NCBI GenBank assembly: GCA_035316025.1 | Contig: DATFXL010000009.1 | Coordinates: 1-5,407 of the forward strand | Direction of reading: 5' to 3' | Origin: JALZAA01 sp035316025 | GTDB lineage: Bacteria > Actinomycetota > Acidimicrobiia > IMCC26256 > JACDBD01 | Length of the DNA: 5,407 nucleotides | Part shown: one piece after another, positions 4,433 through 5,407 of the stretch | Numbering within the stretch: the first letter of the stretch is position 1 | How the letters are laid out: every line of letters begins with the position of its first letter | The notes under the pieces: generated by a model | Database searches by the model: none | Told to the model about the DNA's origin: nothing | What the model saw: the letters and a program-made list of their open reading frames with translations, nothing else | Translations under genes and position numbers: made by a program

Positions 4433-5407
4433 GTGACGTCCGATTCGAGGACTGCCCGCGTCGCCGTCGTCACCGGGGCGGCGGGATGGCTCGGCCAGAA
4501 CCTGGTCCGGGCGCTGGCCGGACACCGTGAGCGCGTTCGTTGTCTCGTGCACGACGCCGAGCAGGCGCCCTTGCTCGAGATCGTCGCGCCCTCGATCGAG
4601 ACAGTCGTCGGCGACGTGCGCGATCCCGCGACGGTCGACCGGCTGTTCGACGCCATCGGGCCGGCCGCGGTCTTCAACGCGGCCGGAGTGATCCATCCCG
4701 GGGGCCGGACACGCGAGCTGTTCGACGTGAACGTCGGCGGTGCGCAGCTGGTGCTCGACCGGGCCCGGCGGACGGGTGTCACGCGCTTCGTGCACGTTTC
4801 GTCGAACTCCCCGTTCGGGGCCAACGCGACGCCCAACCAACGCTTCACCGAGGACTCGCCCTACAACCCGTACTTGGCATACGGGGAGTCGAAGATGGAA
4901 GCCGAGCAGCTCGTGCAACGGAGCTACGACCGCGGCGACCTCGCGACCGTGATCATCCGCGCGCCATGGTTCTACGGCCCGTTCCAGCCCGAGCGTCAGA
5001 CGCGGTTCTTCTCGGCGGTGCGTCGGGGCATGTTCCCGATCCCGGGCGCGGGAACGAACTGTCGGTCGCTCGCGTACACCGGCAACCTCGTGCACGGACT
5101 GCTGTGCGCCGAGGTGGCGGACGGCGCCGCCGGCGGCGCGTACTGGGTGGCGGACGCCGAGCCCTACGAGCTGCGCGAGGTGATCCAAGGCGTGCGCGAC
5201 GCGCTCGAGATGGAGGGATTGTCCGTGTCGCAGCGCCAGCCCCACCTGCCCGCGTTCGTCGGCGCCGCGGCGGCCTTCCTCGACGGTGTGCTCCAGGACC
5301 GAGGCCTGTATGTGCAGGCCTTGCACGTGCTGGGCGAGATCAAGGACACGATCGCGTGCGACATCTCGAAGGCGCGCACCGACCTCGGGTACGAGCCCAC
5401 GACCGGG
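4433..5407 (+). CDS. Extended SDR NAD-dependent epimerase/dehydratase or 3beta-HSD-like (partial, 3' end outside)
   Basis: An open frame runs 325 codons from GTG 4433 to the window edge with no stop. TGAAGWLG (14-21) is the NAD-binding motif of extended SDRs. VVGDVRDP (58-65) is the adenine-side Asp loop and FNAAGVIHP (81-89) follows. HVSSNSPFG (121-129) supplies the catalytic Ser, and Y150-GES-K154 is the active-site YxxxK pair. IIRAPWFYGP (174-183) and SLAYTGNLVHGL are the usual substrate-side elements. The overall plan matches sugar epimerase/dehydratases and 3beta-hydroxysteroid dehydrogenase-like proteins; the substrate cannot be told. The start is firm: an in-frame TAA at 4421-4423 lies only 9 bases upstream and GTG 4433 is the first start codon after it. 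No Shine-Dalgarno is visible. It follows the dioxygenase gene in the same direction after 68 bp, so co-transcription is possible. Confidence 0.9.
   Translation, partial: MTSDSRTARVAVVTGAAGWLGQNLVRALAGHRERVRCLVHDAEQAPLLEIVAPSIETVVGDVRDPATVDRLFDAIGPAAVFNAAGVIHPGGRTRELFDVNVGGAQLVLDRARRTGVTRFVHVSSNSPFGANATPNQRFTEDSPYNPYLAYGESKMEAEQLVQRSYDRGDLATVIIRAPWFYGPFQPERQTRFFSAVRRGMFPIPGAGTNCRSLAYTGNLVHGLLCAEVADGAAGGAYWVADAEPYELREVIQGVRDALEMEGLSVSQRQPHLPAFVGAAAAFLDGVLQDRGLYVQALHVLGEIKDTIACDISKARTDLGYEPTTG

Noticed and set aside
4250..5326. 358-residue minus-strand open frame
   Set aside because: It is antisense to the epimerase gene, which carries complete SDR motifs. The His/Arg/Val-rich translation has no recognisable domain and is typical of GC-rich shadows.
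1..5407. tRNA/rRNA genes, CRISPR arrays, insertion-sequence ends, phage genes
   Set aside because: No regularly spaced repeats, no transposase motifs or terminal repeats, and no tRNA-like cloverleaf were seen on either strand.

Overview
The window looks like a chromosomal stretch of a high-GC actinobacterium. The evidence is strong G/C preference at third codon positions, frequent GTG starts, near-absence of good Shine-Dalgarno sequences, at least two promoters whose predicted transcription start falls on or next to a start codon (leaderless mRNAs), and a Tat-type lipoprotein. An acidimicrobial or similar deep actinobacterial lineage is possible, but the sequence alone does not fix the taxon. 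No RNA gene, insertion sequence, phage gene or CRISPR array was seen.

Left part (1-2200). A regulatory island centres on 1243-1277. Leftward runs a TetR-family repressor gene (634-1242, minus). It is followed without a gap by a promoter and the start of an unrecognised multi-pass membrane protein that leaves the window at position 1. Rightward runs an extended/atypical SDR oxidoreductase (1388-2197, plus). The repressor's perfect TATAAT sits inside a 21-bp dyad, as expected for autoregulation. A second, AT-rich box occurs both in this control region and over the -10 of the membrane-protein promoter. The simplest reading is a small TetR regulon of repressor, membrane protein and possibly the SDR, responding to an unknown ligand.

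Middle (2198-2417). This is a 220-bp gap with a 9-bp inverted repeat just after the SDR stop and no convincing gene.

Right part (2418-5407). It holds a PaaI-like hotdog thioesterase (plus) and, converging on it, a family-3 solute-binding protein with no visible signal peptide (minus). Divergent from the latter is an intradiol ring-cleavage dioxygenase with a Tat/lipobox signal and all four iron ligands (plus). Then comes an extended SDR/epimerase (plus) that runs off the right edge. Thioesterase, ring-cleaving dioxygenase, binding protein and SDR would fit uptake or breakdown of aromatic compounds. They are separate transcription units in mixed orientation, so a shared pathway is only a hypothesis. 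No complete, clearly new multi-gene system is visible. The best leads are the TetR/leaderless promoter architecture, the surface-anchored dioxygenase facing an apparently cytoplasmic binding protein, and the unassigned membrane protein.
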